This document shows, one piece after another, positions 7,861 to 15,305 of a DNA stretch of 38,884 bases. The stretch is taken from NCBI RefSeq assembly GCF_000612585.1, contig NZ_JFCA01000062.1, positions 1 through 38,884 on the forward strand, in the 5' to 3' direction. The stretch is from Pseudomonas sp. CHM02 (GTDB lineage: Bacteria; Pseudomonadota; Gammaproteobacteria; Pseudomonadales; Pseudomonadaceae). The translations under genes were made by a program, and so were the position numbers. Each line of letters opens with the position of its first letter. Position 1 is the stretch's first letter. The notes beneath the pieces were generated by a model that had not been told where the DNA came from, did not search any database, and was given only the letters and a program-made list of their open reading frames with translations.

Positions 7861-8211
7861 TTACTTCAGCGCAGCCATGATCTTCTCCGGGCTGTATTCG
7901 CGAATCAGCGTGCCGTTCACCTCCACAAACGGAATCCCGCCACCGCCCAACGCCTCATATGCCTTGCGCGCCTGGGCGTCCTTCTCGATATCGAATGCCT
8001 GGTAGGGAATGCCTTTCTGGTCCAGGAACCGGCGGATCTGCTTGCAGTAACCACACCACTCAGTGGCATAGAGCACCACGCGCGCCGAGGCGCGCACGTG
8101 CTCAGGGGCCACCTGCGACGGGTTGAACACCCGCTCGATCTTGCCCCAGTTCTGGATCACGACCACCACCAGCAACACCAGCAGGACTTTCTTGAAAACC
8201 CCGCCAAGCAT
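7861..8211 (-). CDS. Membrane-anchored glutaredoxin
   Basis: A 116-residue thioredoxin-fold protein: an N-terminal hydrophobic segment (about 6-20) precedes a glutaredoxin domain with the active-site WCGYC (C53, C56) and the cis-Pro loop GGGIPFVEVNG. Glutaredoxins reduce disulfides or glutathione adducts. The anchor should tether this one to the inner membrane; if the hydrophobic end is inserted in the usual orientation the domain would be periplasmic, which cannot be settled from sequence. The start overlaps the yejK stop (ATGA), so the two are co-transcribed. It is probably not part of the facing iron operon despite the abutting stop codons. Confidence 0.82.
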   Translation of the reverse strand: MLGGVFKKVLLVLLVVVVIQNWGKIERVFNPSQVAPEHVRASARVVLYATEWCGYCKQIRRFLDQKGIPYQAFDIEKDAQARKAYEALGGGGIPFVEVNGTLIREYSPEKIMAALK

Positions 8212-9215
8212 CAGTTGCGGCGCTTGAGCTGATCGGTCAGTTGGGTCGGCAGGCCCTTGATGATCAAGGTGCCGGCGGCTTCGTCATATTCGATCTTGTC
8301 GCCCAGCAGGTGGGCTTCGAAACTGATGGACAAGCCCTCGGCGCGGCCGGTGAAGCGGCGGAACTGGTTGAGGGTGCGTTTGTCAGCAGGGATTTCCGGC
8401 GACAGGCCGTAATCCTTGTTGCGGATATGGTCGTAGAACGCTTTTGGCCGATCCTCATCGATCAAGCCCGATAGCTCTTCCAGGCCCATTGGTTCACCGA
8501 GCTTGGCCTGGCTGCTGGCGTAGTCGACCAGGGTCTTGGTCTTTTCGCGAGCGGACTCGTCCGGCAGGTCTTCGCTTTCGACGAAGTCGCTGAAGGCCTT
8601 GAGCAGGGTACGGGTCTCGCCCGGGCCGTCGACGCCTTCCTGGCAGCCGATGAAGTCGCGGAAGTATTCCGAAACCTTCTTGCCGTTCTTGCCCTTGATA
8701 AACGAGATGTACTGCTTGGACTGTTTGTTGTTTTGCCACTCGGAGACGTTGATGCGCGCTGCCAGGTGCAGTTGGCCCAGGTCCAGATGGCGCGAGGGGG
8801 TCACGTCCAGCTCGTCGGTCACCGCCACGCCTTCGCTGTGGTGCAGCAGGGCGATGGCCAGGTAGTCGGTCATGCCTTGCTGGTAATGGGCAAACAGCAC
8901 ATGACCGCCAGTGGAGAGGTTGGACTCTTCCATCAGCTTCTGCAGGTGCTCGACAGCGGTGCGGCTAAAGGTGGTGAAATCCTGCCCGCCGTCGAAATAC
9001 TCCTTCAACCAGCCGCTGAACGGGTGCGCGCCGGACTCGGCATGGAAGAAACCCCAGGCCTTGCCTTGTTTGGCGTTGTAGCTCTCGTTGAGGTCGGCAA
9101 GCATGTTCTCGATGGCGGCCGACTCGGCAAGCTCGGAGTCGCGGGCGTGGAGAACTGCAGGTGTGCCGTCGGGTTTTTTGTCGATCAGGTGGACGATGCA
9201 ATGACGGATCGGCAT
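8211..9215 (-). CDS. yejK: Nucleoid-associated protein YejK/NdpA
   Basis: A 334-residue cytoplasmic nucleoid-associated protein, matching the usual length of E. coli YejK (about 335). Recognised from PIRHCIVHLIDKKPDG at the N-terminus, the GHVLFAHYQQGMTDYLAIALL stretch and the FIKGKNGKKVSEYFRDFIGC core. The ATG at 9215 is chosen because the upstream 18 codons of the longer frame have no family similarity. It is the first gene of a two-gene unit with the glutaredoxin. Divergent from it, across a 396-bp gap, is an HU gene, so two nucleoid proteins sit side by side. Confidence 0.93.
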   Translation of the reverse strand: MPIRHCIVHLIDKKPDGTPAVLHARDSELAESAAIENMLADLNESYNAKQGKAWGFFHAESGAHPFSGWLKEYFDGGQDFTTFSRTAVEHLQKLMEESNLSTGGHVLFAHYQQGMTDYLAIALLHHSEGVAVTDELDVTPSRHLDLGQLHLAARINVSEWQNNKQSKQYISFIKGKNGKKVSEYFRDFIGCQEGVDGPGETRTLLKAFSDFVESEDLPDESAREKTKTLVDYASSQAKLGEPMGLEELSGLIDEDRPKAFYDHIRNKDYGLSPEIPADKRTLNQFRRFTGRAEGLSISFEAHLLGDKIEYDEAAGTLIIKGLPTQLTDQLKRRN

Positions 9216-9611
9216 AGGCTTCTCGGCTGGTTGATAGGGGAGCGGTGGGCCTCCCCGAAAAGTCGCCAAGTGTACCGCACCATTGGCCGAGACGGGCTTC
9301 GAAGGGTGTTTTGGGCGCTCTCCGACGGGCTATATGCCTTTTTTTCACGGTTTAGAGCGATAAAGCTGACCAAATGGGTAGGTAGAAGCGGATATTTCCC
9401 CGTCTCTGTGCTAGTTTTGCCCCGTCTTACGCCAAGTCTCGGCGATAAGCGTGCATTCAGCATCTGTCAGGTCGAACCAATCCCCGTTTCAAGCATCTAT
9501 AACCCCGATCTCCGTGGTTATAGCCGGGGGTGCCAGGCCATGACGGTCGGGCTCGACGGCTGACACTGCACTCTGCAATCCATATGAATTTGATAGGGAA
9601 GGAACACCACA
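9216..9611. other. 396-bp gap between yejK and HU gene
   Basis: The gap lies between divergent yejK and the HU gene, so it must hold both promoters, but I cannot assign a convincing -35/-10 pair to either. There is no credible ORF. The HU side has a GAAGGAA ribosome site at about 9598-9604 and a hairpin at 9497-9523 (CTATAACC pairing with GGTTATAG around an 11-nt loop), roughly 90 nt before the HU start codon. Confidence 0.6.
9497..9523 (+). promoter_or_regulatory. Hairpin upstream of the HU gene
   Basis: A perfect 8-bp stem (CTATAACC at 9497-9504, GGTTATAG at 9516-9523) lies about 90 nt upstream of the HU start. An alternative pairing of ACCCC (9502-9506) with GGGGGT (9526-9531) would compete with it. 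There is no U-run, so it is not an intrinsic terminator. Function is unknown. Confidence 0.35.
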
Positions 9612-9893
9612 ATGGCTATTACTAAAGACCAACTGATCGCTGACCTGGCTGAAGCAGTAGACGCACCGAAAACTACCGTGCGCGCTCTGCTGGACCAACT
9701 GAGCCAAGTTGTTGCTGACCAGCTGGAAAACGGCGGCGAAATCACTCTGCCAGGCGTTGGCAAACTGAAAGTGACCGAGCGTCCTGCCCGTACTGGCCGT
9801 AACCCTTCGACTGGCGCTGCCATCGAAATCGCTGCCAAGAAAGTTATCAAGCTGGTTGTGGCCAAAGGCCTGACCGACGCTGTTAACAAGTAA
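9612..9893 (+). CDS. hupN: HU-family DNA-binding protein
   Basis: A 93-residue histone-like HU protein, close to the usual 90: helical N-terminal part (MAITKDQLIADLAEAVDAPK) and the beta-arm signature around GEITLPGVGKLKVTERPARTGRNPSTGAAIEI, which bends DNA. Pseudomonads have several HU paralogues. The context (yejK on one side, rlmF and valS on the other) matches the hupN locus I recall from P. putida, so hupN is preferred to hupB, which normally follows lon. A strong ribosome site (GAAGGAA) lies 7-8 nt before the ATG, and a strong terminator follows at 9902-9943. Confidence 0.88.
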   Translation: MAITKDQLIADLAEAVDAPKTTVRALLDQLSQVVADQLENGGEITLPGVGKLKVTERPARTGRNPSTGAAIEIAAKKVIKLVVAKGLTDAVNK

Positions 9894-9901
9894 GACGCAG
9901 C

Positions 9902-9943
9902 AAAAAAAACCGTGCTCCGGAGCGATCCGGGCACGGTTTTTTG
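9902..9943. terminator. Bidirectional intrinsic terminator
   Basis: The stem ACCGTGC(T)CCGGA / TCCGGGCACGGT has one bulged T and a GCGA loop. It is preceded by A8 and followed by T6, so it can terminate both the HU transcript (plus) and rlmF (minus). Confidence 0.88.
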
Positions 9944-10023
9944 TTGCCTGCGATTTGTACGGGCACCTGAATGGTTTTTATCGGCCGGCACCTGTTTTTG
10001 TGGTGAGCGGCCCCACCAGTGAT

Positions 10024-11043
10024 TTAGTCGCGCACCCAGCGCTGACGCCAGATCTGCTGCTCGTTCTTGGTCTGGAAGGTCCAGGCCACGAAGCGGCTCT
10101 GCTTCTGCCCCTGGGACATTTCCACCACTTGGCTTTCCAGCACGCCGGCTTTTTTCAGGGCTGTCTCGATCGCGGGCAAGTTCGACGCTTTTGACACCAG
10201 GGTGCTGAACCACAACACCTTGTGGGCAAAGTGCGCGCTCTCGGCAATCAGTTGCGTCACAAAGCGCGCTTCACCGCCTTCACACCACAGCTCAGCCGAC
10301 TGGCCACCGAAGTTCAGTACCGGCAGCTTGCGCTTGGGATCGGCCTTGCCCAGGGCGCGCCACTTGCGTTCGCTGCCCTTGGTGGCTTCGTCCATGGACG
10401 CATGGAACGGTGGGTTGCACATGGTCAGGTCGAAGCGTTCGCCCGGCTCCAGCAAGCCCAGCAGGATCAGCTTGGGATTGTTCTGCTGGCGCAGCTGGAT
10501 GACCTTGCTCAGGTCGTTGGACTGTACGATGGCCTTGGCCGCCGCCACGGCGATAGGGTCTACCTCCGAACCGAGGAAGTTCCAGCGGTACTCCATGTAG
10601 CCAATCAGCGGGTAGACGCAGTTGGCGCCCATGCCGATGTCCAGCACCTTGACGATCGAACCGCGGGGGATCTTGCCGTCATTGCCGCTGGCCAGCAGGT
10701 CGGCGAGGAAATGCACGTAGTCGGCACGGCCCGGTACCGGTGGGCACAGGTAATCGGCCGGGATGTCCCAGTGCTGGATGCCATAGAAGCTTTTCAACAG
10801 CGCGCGGTTGAACACCCGCACTGCATCCGGGCTGGCGAAGTCGATACTTTCCTTGCCATACGGGTTGATGATCACGAATTGCGCCAGTTCCGGCGTGGTC
10901 TTGATCAGCGCCGGGAAGTCGTAACGGCCTGTGTGGCGGTTGCGCGGATGCAGGGTGGCCTCTTTGCGCGGCACAACGGGCTTGGCCGTGGCTGCGGTTT
11001 TAGGCTTCTTGCGCGGAGGTTTTGGCGTGCTGGGGGCGGTCAT
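10024..11043 (-). CDS. rlmF: 23S rRNA (adenine1618-N6)-methyltransferase RlmF
   Basis: SAM-dependent methyltransferase that makes m6A1618 in 23S rRNA. The 339-residue product has a basic, Pro/Lys-rich N-terminal tail (about 1-30), the family block LHPRNRHTGRYDFPAL, a SAM-binding region (VLDIGMGANCVYPLIG), and the N6-adenine catalytic motif NPPF in MCNPPFHASMDEA. Downstream LWCEGGEARFVTQLI and KVLWFSTLVSK are also characteristic. It is a single-gene unit bounded by the bidirectional terminator downstream and a REPIN upstream. Confidence 0.94.
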   Translation of the reverse strand: MTAPSTPKPPRKKPKTAATAKPVVPRKEATLHPRNRHTGRYDFPALIKTTPELAQFVIINPYGKESIDFASPDAVRVFNRALLKSFYGIQHWDIPADYLCPPVPGRADYVHFLADLLASGNDGKIPRGSIVKVLDIGMGANCVYPLIGYMEYRWNFLGSEVDPIAVAAAKAIVQSNDLSKVIQLRQQNNPKLILLGLLEPGERFDLTMCNPPFHASMDEATKGSERKWRALGKADPKRKLPVLNFGGQSAELWCEGGEARFVTQLIAESAHFAHKVLWFSTLVSKASNLPAIETALKKAGVLESQVVEMSQGQKQSRFVAWTFQTKNEQQIWRQRWVRD

Positions 11044-11107
11044 GATGATTCTGGTGTTGGCTCAAAGTGATGGGCATTGTCACACATTCCCGAGGACAAC
11101 TCGGTCA

Positions 11108-11200
11108 AATGTGGGAGGGGGCTTGCCCCCGATGGCAGGGTGTCAGTCACTTATCGGGTAACTGACCCTCCGCCATCGGGGGCAAGCCCCCTCCCACATT
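11108..11200. repeat. REPIN (paired REP, GGGGGCAAGCCCCC type)
   Basis: Two inverted 29-bp arms (11108-11136 and 11172-11200) match perfectly and flank a 35-nt centre that can itself pair (AGGGTGTCAGT with ACTGACCCT). Each arm carries the core GGGGGCTTGCCCCC next to GTGGGAG. This is the layout of REPINs described in P. fluorescens. It separates the rlmF start from the valS terminator. Confidence 0.88.
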
Positions 11201-11225
11201 GGCCGCGTGTGCAGCCGTTTCAGAC

Positions 11226-11254
11226 AAAAAAAGAGACCCGAAGGTCTCTTTTTT
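11226..11254 (-). terminator. Intrinsic terminator of valS
   Basis: On the minus strand GAGACC, loop TTCG and GGTCTC are followed by a run of T residues, 16 nt past the valS stop. The UUCG tetraloop and the AAAAAAA (11226-11232) on the plus strand make it a strong terminator. Confidence 0.88.
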
Positions 11255-11269
11255 CACACGGCTCGCGCC

Positions 11270-14116
11270 TTACAGGCTGGAAATCCGCGCATGTTGCTCC
11301 GCCAGCTTGCCCAGGGCCTGTTCAGCCTCGGCGAGCTTGGCGCGTTCTTTTTCGATCACTTCCGCCGGCGCCTTGTCGACGAAGGCCGCGTTGGACAGCT
11401 TGCCGCCCACTCGCTGCACTTCGCCTTGCAGGCGCGCGATTTCCTTGTCGAGGCGGGCCAGTTCAGCGCCCTTGTCGATCAGGCCGGCCATTGGCACCAG
11501 CACTTCCATGTCACCGACCAGCGCGGTCGCGGACAATGGAGCTTCTGCATCGGCCGCCAATACAGTGATCGACTCCAGCTTCGCCAGCTTCTTGAGCAGC
11601 GCATCGTTCTCGGTGAGACGACGCTGGTCTTCGGCGCTGGCGTTCTTCACGAATACCGCCAGTGGCTTGCCCGGCCCGATGTTCATCTCGGCGCGGATGT
11701 TGCGCGTGCCGAGCATCAGGGTCTTGAGCCACTCGATATCGCTTTCGGCCGCCTCATCGATGCGGGCTTCGTTGGCCACCGGCCAAGGTTGCAGCATGAT
11801 GGTCTTGCCTTCGATACCGGCCAGCGGCGCCAGGCGCTGCCAGATTTCTTCGGTGATGAACGGCATGAACGGATGCGCCAGGCGCAGCGCCACTTCCAAT
11901 ACGCGCACCAGGGTGCGGCGAGTGCCGCGCTGGCGTTCGATCGGCGCGTTTTCGTCCCACAGCACCGGCTTGGACAGTTCCAGGTACCAGTCGCAATACT
12001 GGTTCCAGATGAACTCGTACAGGGCCTGTGCAGCCAGGTCGAAACGGAACTGGTCGAGTTGACGGGTCACTTCGGCTTCGGTGCGTTGCAGCTGCGAGAT
12101 GATCCAGCGGTCGGCCAGGCTCAGTTCGACGGCTTCGCCGTTCTGGCCGCAGTCTTCGCCTTTATCCAGCACGTAGCGCGCAGCGTTCCAGATCTTGTTG
12201 CAGAAGTTGCGATAGCCTTCGACGCGGCCCATGTCGAACTTGATGTCGCGACCGGTTGACGCCAGCGAGCAGAAGGTGAAGCGCAGGGCGTCGGTGCCGT
12301 AGCTGGCGATGCCGTCGGCGAACTCGTCGCGGGTCTGCTTCTCGATCTTCTTCGCCAGTTTCGGCTGCATCAGGCCCGAGGTGCGTTTCTGCACCAGGGT
12401 TTCCAGGTCGATGCCATCGATGATGTCCAGCGGGTCCAGGACGTTGCCCTTGGACTTGGACATCTTCTGGCCCTGGCCGTCACGCACCAGGCCGTGCACG
12501 TACACGGTCTTGAACGGCACCTGCGGGGTGCCGTCCTCGTTCTTCACCAGGTGCATGGTCAGCATGATCATCCGGGCAACCCAGAAGAAAATGATGTCGA
12601 AACCGGTGACCAGTACGTCGGTGGAGTGGAATTTCTTCAGGAATTCGGTCTGCTGCGGCCAGCCCAGGGTGGAGAAGGTCCACAGGCCGGAGCTGAACCA
12701 GGTGTCCAGCACGTCGTTGTCCTGTTGCAGCGCAACGTCCGCCCCCAGGTTGTGCTTGGCACGCACTTCGGCTTCGTCGCGGCCTACATAGACCTTGCCC
12801 GACTCGTCGTACCAGGCCGGAATGCGATGGCCCCACCACAGCTGACGGCTGATGCACCAATCCTGGATGTCACGCATCCACGAGAAGTACATGTTTTCGT
12901 ACTGCTTGGGCACGAACTGGATACGGCCGTCTTCCACGGCAGCGATCGCAGGCTCGGCCAGCGGCTTGGTGGACACATACCACTGGTCGGTCAGCCACGG
13001 CTCGATCACGGTGCCGGAGCGGTCGCCCTTCGGCACTTTCAGGCCGTGGTCGTCGACACTGACCAACAGGCCGGCGGCGTCGAAGGCGGCCACGATCTGC
13101 TTGCGCGCTTCGAAACGGTCGAGGCCGGCGTATTCAGCCGGGATCTTGCCGTCGATGCTTTCGTTCAGCGTACCGTCCAGGTTGAACACCTGGCAGGCCG
13201 GCAATACGGCGGCATTCTTGTCGAAGATGTTCAGCAGCGGCAGGTTGTGGCGCTTGCCGACTTCATAGTCGTTGAAGTCGTGGGCCGGGGTGATTTTCAC
13301 ACAGCCGGTGCCGAATTCAGGGTCGCAGTAGTCGTCCGCGATGATCGGAATGCGACGACCCACCAGCGGCAGTTCGACAAACTTGCCGATCAGCGCCTGG
13401 TAGCGTTCATCGTTCGGGTTAACGGCCACGGCGGCATCGCCGAGCATGGTTTCCGGACGAGTGGTGGCGACGATCAGGTAATCGTTGCCTTCAGCGGTCT
13501 TGGCGCCGTCAGCCAGCGGGTACTTGAGGTTCCACAGGAAGCCTTTCTCGTCGTGGTTTTCCACTTCGAGGTCGGAAATCGCCGTGTGCAACTTTGTGTC
13601 CCAGTTGACCAGGCGTTTGCCGCGGTAGATCAGGCCGTCTTCATGCAGGCGCACGAAGGCCTCTTTCACGGCTTCCGACAGGCCATCGTCCATGGTGAAG
13701 CGCTCGCGGCTCCAGTCCACGGACGAACCCAGGCGACGGATCTGACGGCTGATATTGCCGCCGGACTGGTCTTTCCATTCCCAGATCTTTTCCAGGAATT
13801 TCTCGCGGCCCAGGTCATGACGGTTCTGGCCGGTGGCTTCGAGTTGGCGTTCCACCAGCATCTGGGTGGCGATACCGGCGTGGTCGGTGCCCGGCTGCCA
13901 CAGGGTGTTGCGGCCCTGCATGCGGCGGAAACGGATCAACGCATCCATGATCGCATTGTTGAAGCCATGGCCCATGTGCAGGCTGCCAGTGACGTTCGGT
14001 GGCGGGATCATGATGGTGTAGGAATCGCCCGCGCCTTGCGGGGCGAAATAATTCTCGGACTCCCAGGTCTCGTACCAGGAAGTTTCAATAGCGTGCGGCT
14101 GGTAGGTCTTATCCAT
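11270..14116 (-). CDS. valS: Valyl-tRNA synthetase ValS
   Basis: Class I aminoacyl-tRNA synthetase that charges tRNA-Val and edits misacylated threonine. The 948-residue length is typical. The HIGH signature is HMGH (47-50, within PPPNVTGSLHMGHGF) and the KMSKS loop is QKMSKSKGNVLDPLDI. The editing domain carries VATTRPETMLGDAAVAV and GTGCVKITPAHDFNDYEV. A C-terminal coiled coil (about 880-948, LDKEIARLQGEVQRVGGKL) completes the protein. The ATG at 14116 gives the conserved start MDKTYQPHAIE; eight upstream codons in the frame are not family-like. It is followed by a good terminator and may be alone or first in the minus-strand holC group. Confidence 0.97.
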   Translation of the reverse strand: MDKTYQPHAIETSWYETWESENYFAPQGAGDSYTIMIPPPNVTGSLHMGHGFNNAIMDALIRFRRMQGRNTLWQPGTDHAGIATQMLVERQLEATGQNRHDLGREKFLEKIWEWKDQSGGNISRQIRRLGSSVDWSRERFTMDDGLSEAVKEAFVRLHEDGLIYRGKRLVNWDTKLHTAISDLEVENHDEKGFLWNLKYPLADGAKTAEGNDYLIVATTRPETMLGDAAVAVNPNDERYQALIGKFVELPLVGRRIPIIADDYCDPEFGTGCVKITPAHDFNDYEVGKRHNLPLLNIFDKNAAVLPACQVFNLDGTLNESIDGKIPAEYAGLDRFEARKQIVAAFDAAGLLVSVDDHGLKVPKGDRSGTVIEPWLTDQWYVSTKPLAEPAIAAVEDGRIQFVPKQYENMYFSWMRDIQDWCISRQLWWGHRIPAWYDESGKVYVGRDEAEVRAKHNLGADVALQQDNDVLDTWFSSGLWTFSTLGWPQQTEFLKKFHSTDVLVTGFDIIFFWVARMIMLTMHLVKNEDGTPQVPFKTVYVHGLVRDGQGQKMSKSKGNVLDPLDIIDGIDLETLVQKRTSGLMQPKLAKKIEKQTRDEFADGIASYGTDALRFTFCSLASTGRDIKFDMGRVEGYRNFCNKIWNAARYVLDKGEDCGQNGEAVELSLADRWIISQLQRTEAEVTRQLDQFRFDLAAQALYEFIWNQYCDWYLELSKPVLWDENAPIERQRGTRRTLVRVLEVALRLAHPFMPFITEEIWQRLAPLAGIEGKTIMLQPWPVANEARIDEAAESDIEWLKTLMLGTRNIRAEMNIGPGKPLAVFVKNASAEDQRRLTENDALLKKLAKLESITVLAADAEAPLSATALVGDMEVLVPMAGLIDKGAELARLDKEIARLQGEVQRVGGKLSNAAFVDKAPAEVIEKERAKLAEAEQALGKLAEQHARISSL

Positions 14117-14209
14117 GCGCGGCGGGACCCTAGTTGGCATTTATTCAGGAAAGCCGGCAAGTATAACGGGGGATAGGGCGCAGGGCGAGGTGAAGACGGG
14201 GTTGAGATG

Positions 14210-14350
14210 TGGGAGCGGGGTTGTTGGGGGGAGGGGCGGTGCGCCGATTCGACTTGCCCCCTTCCCGACGGGCTTACTGCAAAACCGATGGGGCTGCTTC
14301 GCAGCCCAGCGCGGGGCAAGCCCGCTCACCGCAGCAAGCCTGCTTCCACA
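14210..14350. repeat. Degenerate REP cluster upstream of valS
   Basis: This stretch holds a broken REP (GTGGGAGCGGGGTTG near 14210), a perfect small hairpin GGGCTGC-TTC-GCAGCCC (about 14291-14307), a run shared with the 23942-23983 arm (CCCAGCGCGGGGCAAGCCCG), and a doubled tail GCAAGCCCGCTCACCGCA (14316-14333) then GCAAGCCTGCTTCCACA (14334-14350). It looks like a decayed copy of the 23851 repeat. No gene is present. Confidence 0.65.
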
Positions 14351-14367
14351 GGGTATCTGCGCTCGGC

Positions 14368-14745
14368 TTAGGATTGGTACTGGCTGAGCAGCCGCTCCAT
14401 CCGCGCATCCAGCCGGCGCTTGATCTCGGTTTCGATGTGCGGGGCAAAGTCGTCGATCACGTCTTGCATGATCAGTTGCGCGGCGGCGCGCAGTTCGTTG
14501 TCCAGGTGCAGCAGCAGGGCGTCGGGGCCTTTTTCGGCTGCGGCCGGGGGGGTGGCCTCGACCACCGGCGCCGGCTCGACGGGTTTGCCACCGACCATAT
14601 CGAACAACAGCGGAATCTGTACCTCGCCCTCGACCGGTTCGGTCAACAGCGGCGGTTGCAAGTCATCATCACCCAGCAACTGACGGATCGACTCGAGGTC
14701 GTCCAGCAGGTGGTCGTCTTTTTTTAGAGGGTTTGGAGTGTCCAT
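14368..14745 (-). CDS. Conserved hypothetical protein between holC and valS
   Basis: A 125-residue soluble, acidic protein: N-terminal KKDDHLLDDLESIRQLLGDDD, a Pro/Ala-rich linker (about 60-78), and a helical C-terminus (ELRAAAQLIMQDVIDDFAPHIETEIKRRLDARMERL). I recognise no domain or catalytic motif. A gene of this kind occupies the same place between holC and valS in P. aeruginosa as I recall. It starts 7 nt after the holC stop, so it is co-transcribed; the ATG at 14745 gives the expected MDTPNPLKK start. A role linked to HolC is possible from position only. Confidence 0.75.
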   Translation of the reverse strand: MDTPNPLKKDDHLLDDLESIRQLLGDDDLQPPLLTEPVEGEVQIPLLFDMVGGKPVEPAPVVEATPPAAAEKGPDALLLHLDNELRAAAQLIMQDVIDDFAPHIETEIKRRLDARMERLLSQYQS

Positions 14746-14752
14746 CGTGTGC

Positions 14753-15181
14753 TCAAAGTCGTTGTAGCCGGTGATCCTGCAGAGGATAGCCCTGTTCGCG
14801 GTAGAAACGGAAACTCTCCCGCGCGGCCTGACGAATAGCCGGATCCTCCACCACCACTTCCGCCACACGGGCGAATGCCTTGGCGAACGGCGGTACTTTC
14901 AGGTCCAGGTTGACCAGCAGGTCATGGTGATCGCCGCAACTGTCGCCCATGCCCAGAACCACCAGGCCTTCAGGTTCAGACTCGGCGGGGCCGTGGGGCA
15001 CGAAACTTTCGCCCTTGAAGCGCCACAGGCGGGCGTCAAGCTCTTCACGCTGGGCGGCATCGCTGCAATGCAGGTAGATGCGGTGGCCCATGCGCCAGGC
15101 TTTTTCGGTGAGTTTGCAGGCAAAGTCCAGGCGCGCGAGTGGGTCGGCGCTGGGCAATATGTAGAAGTCGACTTGGGTCAT
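14753..15181 (-). CDS. holC: DNA polymerase III chi subunit HolC
   Basis: Accessory subunit of the replicative clamp loader. Chi contacts single-strand binding protein and, with psi, links it to the tau/gamma complex. The 142-residue length matches the family. Diagnostic segments are VDFYILPSADPLARLDFACKL, IYLHCSDAAQREELDARLW and the Ser/Phe-rich FVPHGPAESEPEGLVVLG. The ATG at 15181 excludes 33 non-conserved codons that read through a REP. The neighbours pepA (upstream) and the small hypothetical protein plus valS (downstream) follow the usual Pseudomonas order. Confidence 0.92.
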   Translation of the reverse strand: MTQVDFYILPSADPLARLDFACKLTEKAWRMGHRIYLHCSDAAQREELDARLWRFKGESFVPHGPAESEPEGLVVLGMGDSCGDHHDLLVNLDLKVPPFAKAFARVAEVVVEDPAIRQAARESFRFYREQGYPLQDHRLQRL

Positions 15182-15204
15182 TGCAGTTCCTGGGCGTGCG
15201 CATA

Positions 15205-15299
15205 CCCCTTGCAGGAGCCGGCTTGCCGGCGATGAGGCCCTTGAGTCTTGTGGCGATTTCAAGGCAGCCATCGCCGGCAAGCCGGCTCCTACGCAGGGG
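15205..15299. repeat. REPIN (GCCGGCAAGCCGGC type)
   Basis: Inverted 22-bp arms AGGAGCCGGCTTGCCGGCGATG (positions 15213-15234) and their complement (15269-15290) flank a 34-nt centre, with outer CCCCTTGC/ACGCAGGGG partly paired. It separates pepA from holC. The same core recurs at 27576-27663 and 38862-38884. Confidence 0.85.
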
Positions 15300-15305
15300 T
15301 TGCGT

